This document shows, one piece after another, positions 15,590 through 22,979 of a stretch of 23,347 nucleotides of DNA. The DNA lies in contig DKYD01000069.1 in assembly GCA_002492335.1 (NCBI GenBank), positions 1 through 23,347 of the forward strand. Direction: 5' to 3'. The translations under genes and the position numbers were made by a program. The stretch is from Lachnospiraceae bacterium UBA7109. Its GTDB lineage: Bacteria > Bacillota > Clostridia > Lachnospirales > Lachnospiraceae. The notes under the pieces were generated by a model. The model searched no databases. It saw nothing but the letters and a program-made list of their open reading frames with translations, and was not told the DNA's origin. The stretch's first letter is position 1, and every line of letters begins with the position of its first letter.

Positions 15590-16138
15590 TTATTGCTCCA
15601 TCTGTCTCCCCAGAAATGCCGCTGCACAGGACGCCATTTTCTGCTCCAGGTTTCCGAACTTCTTCTTTTCCTCCTTCGTAAGAAGAATAACGCCGCCAAT
15701 TACATCTCCTTCACATACGATCGGCGTAACAACTTCATATGCATATTCTTCATTCTGGTCACTGATAATTTTCACATATTTTTTATCATCCTTTGCCGCC
15801 AGAATACTGTTGCGGTCTTCCAGTTCTTTTTGAAGCGCTTTGCTGATATATTTTTCCTGCACCTCTTTCTTTCCGCTTCCGGACGCCGCGATTACCTGAT
15901 CCGTATCACAGACACACACGAGACATCCCATCGTCTGTGACAGACTTTCCGCATATTGCCTCGCAAATACAGATAATTCTCCAATCGGCGAATATTTTTT
16001 CAGTATAACTTCCCCTTCCCGATCCGTAAAAATTTCAAGCGGGTCTCCCTCCCGTATCCGCAGTGTCCTGCGTATCTCCTTTGGGATCACAACTCTTCCA
16101 AGGTCATCTATTCTGCGCACAATTCCTGTTGCTTTCAT
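15590..16138 (-). CDS. spoVT: Stage V sporulation regulator SpoVT
   Basis: This 182-residue transcription factor tunes the late forespore (sigma-G) programme. The N-terminal SpoVT/AbrB DNA-binding domain (about 1-50) is almost textbook: 'MKATGIVRRIDDLGRVVIPK', 'EIRRTLRIREGDPLEIF'. A GAF-like domain (about 55-178) follows, with 'ASGSGKKEVQEKYIS' and 'VVTPIVCEGDVIGGVILL', typical of SpoVT and absent from AbrB. An upstream in-frame ATG is possible but MKATG is the conserved start and has GGAGG (16148-16152) 9 nt before it. That ribosome site lies in one arm of a long hairpin (16142-16206). Position after mfd and a foldase gene matches other spore formers. Confidence 0.95.
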   Translation of the reverse strand: MKATGIVRRIDDLGRVVIPKEIRRTLRIREGDPLEIFTDREGEVILKKYSPIGELSVFARQYAESLSQTMGCLVCVCDTDQVIAASGSGKKEVQEKYISKALQKELEDRNSILAAKDDKKYVKIISDQNEEYAYEVVTPIVCEGDVIGGVILLTKEEKKKFGNLEQKMASCAAAFLGRQMEQ

Positions 16139-16141
16139 ATA

Positions 16142-16206
16142 AAAAATCCTCCGTTTACTATACTTTTCCATTACTGGGAATAGTATTTGCAAACGGAGGG
16201 ATTTTT
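16142..16206 (-). promoter_or_regulatory. spoVT: Nested leader hairpin that buries the spoVT ribosome site
   Basis: This is a long imperfect palindrome between the foldase gene and spoVT. Plus-strand arms pair from outside in: AAAAATCC with GGATTTTT, TCCGTTT with AAACGGA, ATACT with AGTAT, and TTCC with GGAA, around a 7-base loop at 16070+100 to 16176 (16170-16176). About 24 base pairs are interrupted only by one bulged base, a 3/4-base internal loop and a single mismatch. In the minus-strand RNA the 3' arm contains the spoVT Shine-Dalgarno GGAGG and ends in six U just before the start codon. It could act as a terminator for the foldase transcript, a translational lock on spoVT, or both. Confidence 0.7.
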
Positions 16207-16265
16207 ATGCAGTCAATCCAGTTTCATACTGGTATCCATCCTTAAAAATACCGGTTATATCAATT

Positions 16266-17300
16266 TTAATTTTCACTGTCCTGCTCGTCTGTCTGCTGCT
16301 CAACCTTCATCGTGACCTTCAGATCACCGAACTTTATCTTTTTCCATATGTCTTTTTCTACTTTAATATCGGTTTCTTTCTTCCACTCCTCACAGGTATC
16401 CTGATAAAGCTTTGATTTGCGTTCCTGCACAATTGTTTCTTTCTTTGCATCTGTTGCTTCACGGTCAAGAAGACTTGTCACCTTTCCCACATAACATCCT
16501 GCTTCTGTCTCTATAACCCCTGTCGTTTCTCCTTCCTTCAGGGCGTCCGCCGCTTTCACCAGATCGGCAGACGGAGTCTGTGACTCGTCGTCAAAGGTTG
16601 CCTTCTGTACCTCAACGCCTGCGTTATTTGCAAGCTCTGTCAAATCTCCACCATCTTTTATACTTTGCGCAAGTGCCTCTGCCTGACTCTTAAGCGCCGC
16701 TTTCTCTTCATCGGAAAGTTCTGTGGATTCTCCGGATTCATCCGTTGTATTATATGCAAAGAGTACATAATCCATACTCTTCTGTGCCGCTTCTTCATCA
16801 GACACTTCCGTATCTGCCCCTGCCTGAATTGCCTCTGCCATCTTCTGCTGGACAGCCATCAGTGTCAACACTCTCTCTACAACTTCTTTCTCTCCTGAAA
16901 CAAGTTTCTTATTATCCGCCTCATTATTCTCATCAAATTCTGCAGCTGTTTCTTCAATTACTTTCTTTTCCGCATCTGTCAGCGTTACGTCATATTCATC
17001 CATATGTTGTTCCAGAAGAACCATTGTTTCCATTAATTCCTGTACAGACTCTTTGACACCTTCTTCATAAGTCTTGCCTTTTTCTGCTTCTGTATTCCAC
17101 ATATCTTCTCCCATATATGCAGAATAATACGTTTCATACTGTGCCTGCGTAAATCTTGCATAGAAATTAACCTCTCCGGCTGATATCTTCGTGTCTCCCA
17201 CCGTTATGGCAGTTGCATCATTTTTTATTGAATTACAGCCAGTCAGGGCTGTTGCAGCCATGGTCCCCGCCAATAAAATTGTCAGTATTCTTTTCTTCAT
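16266..17300 (-). CDS. Secreted foldase lipoprotein, PrsA/SurA-like peptidyl-prolyl isomerase
   Basis: This 344-residue lipoprotein starts at the ATG at 17300, with AAGGAGG 12 nt upstream; the longer frame to 17327 adds nine residues that span the ribosome site. The signal peptide ends in lipobox 'LTGC', with C22 as the lipidated residue, so it is anchored outside the membrane. Residues about 38-170 resemble the SurA-N chaperone domain ('ITVGDTKISAGEVNFYARF'). About 178-310 form a degenerate PpiC/parvulin region ('DYVLFAYNT', 'GDLTELANNAGV', 'LKEGETTGVIETEAGCYVGKV'). It is rich in Glu, Lys and Ala, as expected for an exposed folding factor. A strong promoter lies at the end of mfd. It probably helps fold exported proteins. 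Whether the isomerase site is active cannot be judged. Confidence 0.85.
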   Translation of the reverse strand: MKKRILTILLAGTMAATALTGCNSIKNDATAITVGDTKISAGEVNFYARFTQAQYETYYSAYMGEDMWNTEAEKGKTYEEGVKESVQELMETMVLLEQHMDEYDVTLTDAEKKVIEETAAEFDENNEADNKKLVSGEKEVVERVLTLMAVQQKMAEAIQAGADTEVSDEEAAQKSMDYVLFAYNTTDESGESTELSDEEKAALKSQAEALAQSIKDGGDLTELANNAGVEVQKATFDDESQTPSADLVKAADALKEGETTGVIETEAGCYVGKVTSLLDREATDAKKETIVQERKSKLYQDTCEEWKKETDIKVEKDIWKKIKFGDLKVTMKVEQQTDEQDSEN

Positions 17301-17337
17301 AATCTTAGATAACCTCCTTAGTACCATTAACCATTTA

Positions 17338-17366
17338 ATTATACCCTTTTTTTGTTAAGCAATCAA
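17338..17366 (-). promoter_or_regulatory. Sigma-A promoter of the foldase gene, overlapping the end of mfd
   Basis: On the minus strand, -35 TTGATT (17361-17366), a 17-bp spacer and a perfect -10 TATAAT (17338-17343). The -35 and part of the spacer are the last codons and stop of mfd. The predicted start is near 17331, giving a leader of about 30 nt that retains AAGGAGG. Confidence 0.8.
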
Positions 17367-20300
17367 TCCTTTTATTCCAATTAACACTTTTTTCACAACT
17401 TCTATCGGAGTTTCTGTTTTACTTTTCCGGTTTTTACTCTTTTTGCGATAAATAAAACAAGGATTTTCTATATCCGCCTTAAATGATAATTCATCTCTGA
17501 ATTCTCTTAGAAGCCCCGGAATGCGTTCCGGCTTCACTTTCGCTTTTTCATACATGGTAAATGTATAAGTTTCCCCCTTCTGCTCAATCGAAGTCACATA
17601 AATTTTGTGAGCCAGTGCTTTCAAAGCTGCCACCTCGAGAAGCATTTCTACTTTCTTTGGATAATCTCCGAAACGGTCAATCAGCTCTTCCGTCATATCT
17701 TCCATATCATCCTTCGACTCAATCGCCGCCACCCGTTTGTAAATATCCAGCTTATGATACTCATTTGGAATATAACTGTCCGGAATATAGGCGTCAATGT
17801 TCAAATCAATTGTCGTCTGATAAGTCTCCTCCTCGCCTTCTCCTTTCAGATGCCGCACGGCTTCATTGAGCATCTTGCAGTACAGATCATATCCTACTGC
17901 TTCCATATGGCCATGCTGCTCTGCGCCCAGGAGATTGCCTGCCCCCCGTATCTCCAGATCACGCATGGCAATTTTGAATCCCGACCCCAGATCTGTGAAT
18001 TCTCTTATGGCGGCAAGACGTTTCTCCGCCACTTCTTTCAGCATTTTGTCACGCCGGTACAAAAGGAATGCATAAGCCATCCTTCCGGAACGCCCCACAC
18101 GCCCCCGGAGCTGATAAAGCTGGGACAGTCCCAGTCTGTCGGCGTCATGGATAATCATCGTATTTACATTAGAAATATCAAGCCCTGTCTCAATGATCGT
18201 TGTAGATACAAGCACATCAATCTCTCCATTGATGAAGTCATACATAATCCGCTCTAATTCCCGTTCCCGCATCTGTCCATGGGCATATGCAATGTTTGTC
18301 TCCGGCACAAGTCTGCGGATTCTTGCCGTTATCTCTTCGATATCTTCTACCCGGTTATAAACATAATATACCTGACCGCCCCGTGCACATTCTCTTTCAA
18401 TTGCTTCCCGCACCATTTCATCATTATATTCCATCACATAAGTCTGAATCGGGAGACGGTCTTCCGGAGCCTCCTCCAGCACGCTCATATCACGGATACC
18501 AATCAGGCTCATATGGAGAGTTCGCGGAATCGGCGTCGCTGTCAAAGCAATCACATCTATATTTTCTTTTAATTTCTTTATCTTCTCCTTATGCTGCACA
18601 CCAAAACGCTGTTCCTCATCGATAATCAAAAGCCCCAGATCCTTAAACTTCATATCGTCACTTAAGACCCTGTGTGTTCCAATCACAATATCGACAAGCC
18701 CTTTTTTCAGATCCTCCACCGTCTTTTTCTGCTGCGCAGGCGTGCAGAATCTGCACATCAGGTCAACTCTTACCGGGAAATCCTTCATTCTCTGCTGAAA
18801 GGTATTATAATGCTGCTGCGCCAGAATCGTTGTCGGCACCAGGTACACAACCTGCTTATTCTCCTGCACCGCTTTAAATGCCGCACGGATAGCGATTTCT
18901 GTCTTTCCATATCCGACGTCCCCACAGATCAGGCGGTCCATAATCTTATTGCTCTGCATATCCCGCTTCACAGCTTCTATCGCAAGAAGCTGGTCTTCCG
19001 TCTCCTCAAAAGGGAACATCTCTTCGAATTCCTTCTGCCAGACTGTATCCTCGCCGTACACATACCCTTCCTGCTTCTGCCTGGCCGCATACAATTCTAC
19101 CAGATCCTTTGCGATCTCCTTCACTGCCCCGCGGACTCTTGTCTTCGTCTTCACCCATTCCTGCGTTCCAAGCTTATTAAGCTTCGGCTTCTTTGCATCT
19201 GCATCCGCATATTTCTGAATCAGATCAAGCTGGGTTGCCGGAATATAAAGATTTCCATTTCCCGCATAGGCAATCTTCATATAATCTTTGGCAATCTTGT
19301 CTACCTCTATCTTTTCAATGCCCTGATAGATTCCAAGACCATGATTTTCATGTACAACATAATCTCCGGGTTTCAGTTCAGAAAAACTCTGAATCTTTCT
19401 CCCTTCATATGTTTTCCGTTTCTTTTTCTTCTTCGCCTTTCCAAAAATATCTGTCTCTGAAATAACTGCAAACTTAAGAAGCGGATATTCATACCCTTCT
19501 GTCACATGCCCATATGCAGTCATAATTTCTCCCGGCTGCACTGTGCGCTCCATATCCTCACTGTAAAAACTGCTCAGATTATAATCCCTTAAATCTTCCG
19601 CCAGCCGTCTGGCACGGGTACGGGATCCGGACAGGAGAACAACCCGGCTTTTCATTCTCTTTAACCGCTTTAAGTCCTGCGTCAGAAGCTCAAAGCTACG
19701 GTTATAGGACTGCATACTTTTCGTCTGAAGACGATAGGAAGCACGAACATCAAACCCTCTGCACTGCATTTCCAGAGACATAAAACCAATACTGGAATAC
19801 TGATTCATTCTCTTTTGAATTTCTCGTGTCGCATAAAGCTTTGCCTCCACGTCAGAAACAGAAAATCCCTCTTCCATACGCCTCTTCTGCGCTTCCATGA
19901 ATTCTTCTTCAACCGCCTGTCCTTTTTCCGTCAGACGAACGGGCTCATCCAGCAAAAGCAGCGTGTCTTCGATTGGAAAATAGTCCAGAAAGGAGACTCT
20001 CTTTCCTCCCTCTTCCGGGAATTCTGTCGCCGGGTAAACCAGGAGCTCCTCCAGATTCTCAATGGAACGCTGTGTATCCACATCAAAGGTCCGTATCGAA
20101 TCCACCTCATCTCCCCACAGCTCTATTCGGACAGGAAGCTCCTCCGTAAGCGGATAGATATCAAGAATTCCACCTCTTACCGCAAATTGTCCGGGAGCAT
20201 TTACTTCCACTTCCCTGTCATATCCGATTCGCGCAAGCTTTGCCGCTGTTTCAGTCATATCAAGAACCGTATCACCGGAAATATAAATTCTTCTTTTCTC

Positions 20301-20699
20301 TACTTCCTCCCTGGGAAGCAGTGAATCCATAAACGCATCAAAAGCTGCAATAATTGTCAGAGGTTTCCCCAACAGCACGGCTTTCACTGCCTCCATGCGC
20401 TGCTTTAACAGCTCCTTGCTTCTAAGATCCGCCTGATAAAACAACAGGTCCTTTGCGGGATACAGATAGGTCTCAGAAGACAGAAAACGATATTCTTCAT
20501 AAATCTGTTTTACCTTTGACTCACTTGAACAAACGATGACTTTATAAAAACAGCCATCGCCCAGTGCATACATCATATGTGTTTTCTGAGAATTCACACA
20601 GCCGGACAGCCGGATCATCCCGGGGGCTTTTCTCTTCTCCTGTACAATCTTATCATATTCCGCCAGTTCCTTGAGCGGAGCAGTCAAAGCCCGCATCAT
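17355..20699 (-). CDS. mfd: Transcription-repair coupling factor Mfd
   Basis: This 1114-residue DNA translocase pushes stalled RNA polymerase off damaged DNA and recruits UvrA. Parts in order: a UvrB-like N-terminal module (about 25-330), the RNA-polymerase-interacting CarD-like domain (about 437-500, 'LKPGDYVVHENHGLGIYQGI'), RecG-like helicase domains with Walker A 'GDVGYGKT' (593-600), 'DEEQ' box (694-697), 'TATPIPRTLHMSL' and 'QLRGRVGRSGRMAYAFLLY', and a C-terminal TRCF domain. Length is slightly short for the family. One conserved position is changed: the usual SRFR motif reads C649-R650-F651-C652. The start overlaps the pth stop as ATGA, so the two are translationally coupled. The Bacillus gene fin, normally between pth and mfd, is missing. 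Confidence 0.98.
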   Translation of the reverse strand: MMRALTAPLKELAEYDKIVQEKRKAPGMIRLSGCVNSQKTHMMYALGDGCFYKVIVCSSESKVKQIYEEYRFLSSETYLYPAKDLLFYQADLRSKELLKQRMEAVKAVLLGKPLTIIAAFDAFMDSLLPREEVEKRRIYISGDTVLDMTETAAKLARIGYDREVEVNAPGQFAVRGGILDIYPLTEELPVRIELWGDEVDSIRTFDVDTQRSIENLEELLVYPATEFPEEGGKRVSFLDYFPIEDTLLLLDEPVRLTEKGQAVEEEFMEAQKRRMEEGFSVSDVEAKLYATREIQKRMNQYSSIGFMSLEMQCRGFDVRASYRLQTKSMQSYNRSFELLTQDLKRLKRMKSRVVLLSGSRTRARRLAEDLRDYNLSSFYSEDMERTVQPGEIMTAYGHVTEGYEYPLLKFAVISETDIFGKAKKKKKRKTYEGRKIQSFSELKPGDYVVHENHGLGIYQGIEKIEVDKIAKDYMKIAYAGNGNLYIPATQLDLIQKYADADAKKPKLNKLGTQEWVKTKTRVRGAVKEIAKDLVELYAARQKQEGYVYGEDTVWQKEFEEMFPFEETEDQLLAIEAVKRDMQSNKIMDRLICGDVGYGKTEIAIRAAFKAVQENKQVVYLVPTTILAQQHYNTFQQRMKDFPVRVDLMCRFCTPAQQKKTVEDLKKGLVDIVIGTHRVLSDDMKFKDLGLLIIDEEQRFGVQHKEKIKKLKENIDVIALTATPIPRTLHMSLIGIRDMSVLEEAPEDRLPIQTYVMEYNDEMVREAIERECARGGQVYYVYNRVEDIEEITARIRRLVPETNIAYAHGQMRERELERIMYDFINGEIDVLVSTTIIETGLDISNVNTMIIHDADRLGLSQLYQLRGRVGRSGRMAYAFLLYRRDKMLKEVAEKRLAAIREFTDLGSGFKIAMRDLEIRGAGNLLGAEQHGHMEAVGYDLYCKMLNEAVRHLKGEGEEETYQTTIDLNIDAYIPDSYIPNEYHKLDIYKRVAAIESKDDMEDMTEELIDRFGDYPKKVEMLLEVAALKALAHKIYVTSIEQKGETYTFTMYEKAKVKPERIPGLLREFRDELSFKADIENPCFIYRKKSKNRKSKTETPIEVVKKVLIGIKGLIA

Positions 20700-21286
20700 T
20701 TCCGTTCCTCCGTAAGCTTAACTTTTCTGTTATACGCATTCATAGCCGAATCAATCTCTCCATTTAGAATTTTCACAGCTGCCCGTACGGCGTCCTCGTA
20801 TGCTTCCTCTACAAGCGCTCTCTCACCCTTTGAAAATCTGCTGAGCACATAGTCCGCAAGATCATAATGCTTTGGTTTCTCTCCGATTCCCACTTTAATC
20901 CTTGGAAAGACATCCGTCCCAAGATTCACAATAATATTTTTGATCCCGTTATGCCCGCCCGCGCTTCCTTTTTTACGGACACGGATCTGCCCCGGGTTCA
21001 GACTGATATCATCATAGATAACAAGTAATTGTTCCTCTGGATTAATTTTATAATAATCAACGATTCCACGGAGACTCTCTCCGCTCAGATTCATATATGT
21101 CTGTGGCTTTACCAGAATCACCTTCTGCCCCTCTATCATTCCTTTGCCGGTATACGCCCTGCATTTTCCCATGTCTACCGTTATATTATATTGCTCTGCC
21201 AGTACATCTATCACATCAAATCCCACATTATGTCTGGTCCCTTCATATCTGGATGAAGGGTTGCCAAGCCCTGCTATTATATACAT
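20696..21286 (-). CDS. pth: Peptidyl-tRNA hydrolase
   Basis: This 196-residue enzyme frees tRNA from prematurely released peptidyl-tRNA so it can be reused. The active-site residues are all visible: N9 in 'GLGNP', H19 in 'TRHNVGF', N66 in 'YMNLSG', D92 in 'YDDISL', and 'GSAGGHNGIKNI' (107-118). Length is normal for bacterial Pth. The start ATG has GAGGTGA just upstream. The stop overlaps mfd by four bases. In the 117-bp gap to the divergent plus-strand gene a TATAAT (21360-21365, minus) could be its -10, but I find no matching -35. Confidence 0.97.
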   Translation of the reverse strand: MYIIAGLGNPSSRYEGTRHNVGFDVIDVLAEQYNITVDMGKCRAYTGKGMIEGQKVILVKPQTYMNLSGESLRGIVDYYKINPEEQLLVIYDDISLNPGQIRVRKKGSAGGHNGIKNIIVNLGTDVFPRIKVGIGEKPKHYDLADYVLSRFSKGERALVEEAYEDAVRAAVKILNGEIDSAMNAYNRKVKLTEERK

Positions 21287-21403
21287 TTTCTGTCACCTCT
21301 TCATTTTCTTCTATCCATTCTACAAGAATATACGCATATTTTCCACTCTTTTTTCATACATTATAAAGAACCAAAGCACAAGAACTATCAGGAGGAGAAC
21401 ACT
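21287..21403. promoter_or_regulatory. Divergent intergenic region between pth and the FMN-binding-like gene
   Basis: This 117-bp gap must hold promoters for both directions. The motif at 21360-21367 reads as TATAAT on the minus strand and TATAAA on the plus strand. Neither has a convincing -35 at 16-18 bp, so no promoter is called with confidence. The plus-strand ribosome site GGAGGAG (21391-21397) lies 6 nt before the ATG. Confidence 0.35.
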
Positions 21404-21838
21404 ATGAGTTCTAAAACAAAAATCGTTGTACTTCATATGAAAGAAATTATTTATACGGCCATCTTTGCCGTGTTAGCAATAGTATTAATCTTATTACTGT
21501 CATTTATGTTTTTTTCCGGGCATAACAAAAAGGAGGATGCAAGCCCCACCTACACCCCCGGAGTATACACTTCTTCCATGACCCTCAACAATTCTTCCCT
21601 GGAGGTAGAGGTCACGGTAGATGAGACGCACATTAATTCCATCCGTTTCTCCAACCTGGATGAAACCGTTACAACCATGTATCCGCTGATACAGCCTGCA
21701 ATCGAGAATATCGCAGAGCAGGTCTATGCCAGACAGTCCCTGGAAGGAATCGAGTACTCCGGCGACAATTCCTACACCTCACAAATTATTATCAATGCAA
21801 TAAACGAAGCATTAAAAAAAGCCGTAACTAAAAAGTAG
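21404..21838 (+). CDS. Membrane-anchored FMN-binding-like domain protein
   Basis: This 144-residue protein has a short cytoplasmic start, one membrane helix (about 15-38), and an outside domain (about 48-142). That domain follows the FMN_bind pattern seen in RnfG/NqrC-like and lone flavin proteins: 'YTPGVYTSSM', 'LEVEVTVDETHINSIRFSNLDET', then 'IAEQVYARQSLEGIEYSGDN' and 'YTSQIIINAINEAL'. In flavinylated members the last part is close to SGATxTS, with the Thr linked to FMN; here it reads SGDNSYTS, so covalent flavin binding is doubtful. It is the only complete plus-strand gene in the window and has no redox partner gene nearby. It could be a flavin-independent relative. The stop codon lies inside the terminator hairpin. 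Confidence 0.7.
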   Translation: MSSKTKIVVLHMKEIIYTAIFAVLAIVLILLLSFMFFSGHNKKEDASPTYTPGVYTSSMTLNNSSLEVEVTVDETHINSIRFSNLDETVTTMYPLIQPAIENIAEQVYARQSLEGIEYSGDNSYTSQIIINAINEALKKAVTKK

Positions 21839-21848
21839 TTATGGCTTT
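21818..21848. terminator. Bidirectional terminator between convergent genes
   Basis: Arms 21818-21830 and 21836-21848 form a 13-bp stem with a five-base loop; the one imperfect position is a G-U pair in plus-strand RNA. The plus-strand side overlaps the last codons and stop of the FMN-binding-like gene. In the minus direction the stem ends in a run of seven U, making it the stronger reading and the end of the HAD/acidic-protein transcript. It is followed by UUUUA-type sequence in the plus direction. Confidence 0.75.
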
Positions 21849-21860
21849 ATTTTATGTAAT

Positions 21861-22124
21861 TTATCCTTCCACGATCAGATATCTTCCACCCGGAACGGCA
21901 AACACTTCTGCTGCATCTTCCAGCTCTTCATCAGACATTCCTGCTGCATCCAGCCCTTCCTCTTCAAAAAACTGCCGTACCTCATCAATGCTGTCTACGA
22001 CAACCGCCATGCAGTCTTCCAGAAATGCTTCTGCTTCCTCTATCGTTTCGGCAACAGGCTCGTCAAACAGTCTGGACTGTTGCTTCAGGAAAGCCTTGAG
22101 ACACTCCTCATCATACTCATACAT
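21861..22124 (-). CDS. Small acidic protein of unknown function
   Basis: This 87-residue soluble protein has no signal peptide or membrane helix. By my count it has about 26 Asp/Glu against 5 Lys/Arg, so it is strongly acidic. It looks mostly helical, with a short C-terminal strand 'GGRYLIVEG'. I do not recognise a characterised domain. Similar ~85-residue proteins exist in Lachnospiraceae as I recall, some carrying a doubtful 'glyoxalase' label; no metal or active-site motif supports that here. Its ATG lies two bases past the stop of the HAD gene, with GGAGG inside the HAD 3' end 12 nt upstream, so the two are almost certainly made together. A role tied to the phosphatase is possible but unproven. 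Confidence 0.75.
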   Translation of the reverse strand: MYEYDEECLKAFLKQQSRLFDEPVAETIEEAEAFLEDCMAVVVDSIDEVRQFFEEEGLDAAGMSDEELEDAAEVFAVPGGRYLIVEG

Positions 22125-22126
22125 TG

Positions 22127-22795
22127 CTAACGCACACCTCCTTCTTTCATATATTGCAGCAACTCACCTGCTTTATCTATTATATATTCAGCGCCAGCTG
22201 CTTTTAGTTCTTCTTTTGTTCGAAATCCCCATGAAACAGAGATCGTTTTTATTCCGGCATTCTTCCCGGCTGCAACATCCACCTCCGAATCGCCAACATA
22301 CAGGCATTCCTTTCCGGAAACACCAAATCTTTCCATAAGCAATTTAAATGCCGCCTTATCCGGCTTCCTGGGAATCGTTTCTTTCTGTCCCTGCACATAT
22401 GCAAACGTATCATTTCCAAACATTTCTTTTATTACCTTTTCCGTCTGCCTGTGCGGTTTATTTGACAATACCGCAAGCTTTATGCCCATCTGATTCATTT
22501 GCTCCAGCACATCATGGATACCTTCATATGAACGGACGCCGTAAGTACAGTTTTTATCAAAAATATCCCCATACACTTCCATGGCTTCTTCAATCCGTGA
22601 AATGTTTTCCGGTCCTGACACCGCAAGCGCCTTCTCCATCAAACGTCTCGCGCCATTTCCCACAAAGCTGATACACTGCTCTTCTGTAATCGGTGGGAGA
22701 CCCATCCTTGCAAGTGTCTGCTCCACGGAACGGACAAGAGACTGCCTGGTGTCTCCTAATGTACCGTCAAGATCAAATATACATACCTTAACCAT
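22127..22795 (-). CDS. HAD-superfamily phosphatase, phosphoglycolate phosphatase-like
   Basis: This 222-residue cytoplasmic hydrolase starts at the ATG at 22795, with GGGAG 8 nt upstream; the frame extends further up but those codons cross the promoter. HAD motifs: D8 and D10 in 'FDLDGTLGDT', S111 in 'LAVLSNKPH', K144 in 'PRKPDKAAF', and D169/D173 in 'YVGDSEVDV'. A helical C1 cap (about 15-90) fits the Gph/pyrophosphatase PpaX group, which acts on small phospho-metabolites. The substrate cannot be read from sequence. It is first in a two-gene unit with the acidic protein and is divergent from sigG. Confidence 0.9.
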   Translation of the reverse strand: MVKVCIFDLDGTLGDTRQSLVRSVEQTLARMGLPPITEEQCISFVGNGARRLMEKALAVSGPENISRIEEAMEVYGDIFDKNCTYGVRSYEGIHDVLEQMNQMGIKLAVLSNKPHRQTEKVIKEMFGNDTFAYVQGQKETIPRKPDKAAFKLLMERFGVSGKECLYVGDSEVDVAAGKNAGIKTISVSWGFRTKEELKAAGAEYIIDKAGELLQYMKEGGVR

Positions 22796-22829
22796 GTATC
22801 TTTCTCCCATATACTGTAATTCATTCCTA

Positions 22830-22858
22830 ATAATAATATGAACATACAAAAATTGCAA
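22830..22858 (-). promoter_or_regulatory. Probable sigma-A promoter of the HAD/acidic-protein unit
   Basis: On the minus strand, -35 TTGCAA (22853-22858), a 17-bp spacer and -10 TATTAT (22830-22835). The predicted leader is about 30 nt. A perfect TTGACA further up (22868-22873) has only TTTGTA at 17 bp and is a weaker alternative. Confidence 0.6.
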
Positions 22859-22979
22859 GAGGAAGCATGTCAAGGGCTAAAACTTTTTTTATTTCCCGGA
22901 AGACAGAATAACAGCGGTGCATATGGAGAATCATTTTATTAGATAAGAAATACAAAGTTCATCAGAGGAGGTTCTTACC

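Noticed and set aside
16201..16245. Short plus-strand start (GGAGGG, then ATG at 16207) opposite the spoVT leader
   Set aside because: It encodes only 12 residues and arises because the spoVT ribosome-site hairpin is palindromic, so it mirrors that site.
18672..19460. Long plus-strand open frame (262 codons) opposite mfd, and similar antisense frames opposite aspS, hisS, hemZ, rel, recJ and secDF
   Set aside because: Each mirrors a firmly identified gene on the other strand, has low-complexity Ser/Leu/His-rich translation, and lacks recognisable domains or a good ribosome site.
22915..22945. Forespore-type promoter for sigG (CATTTTA near 22932 with GCATA upstream)
   Set aside because: The two boxes are only 8 bp apart, and the next -35-like GAATA is about 21 bp away, so neither spacing fits sigma-F or sigma-G promoters.
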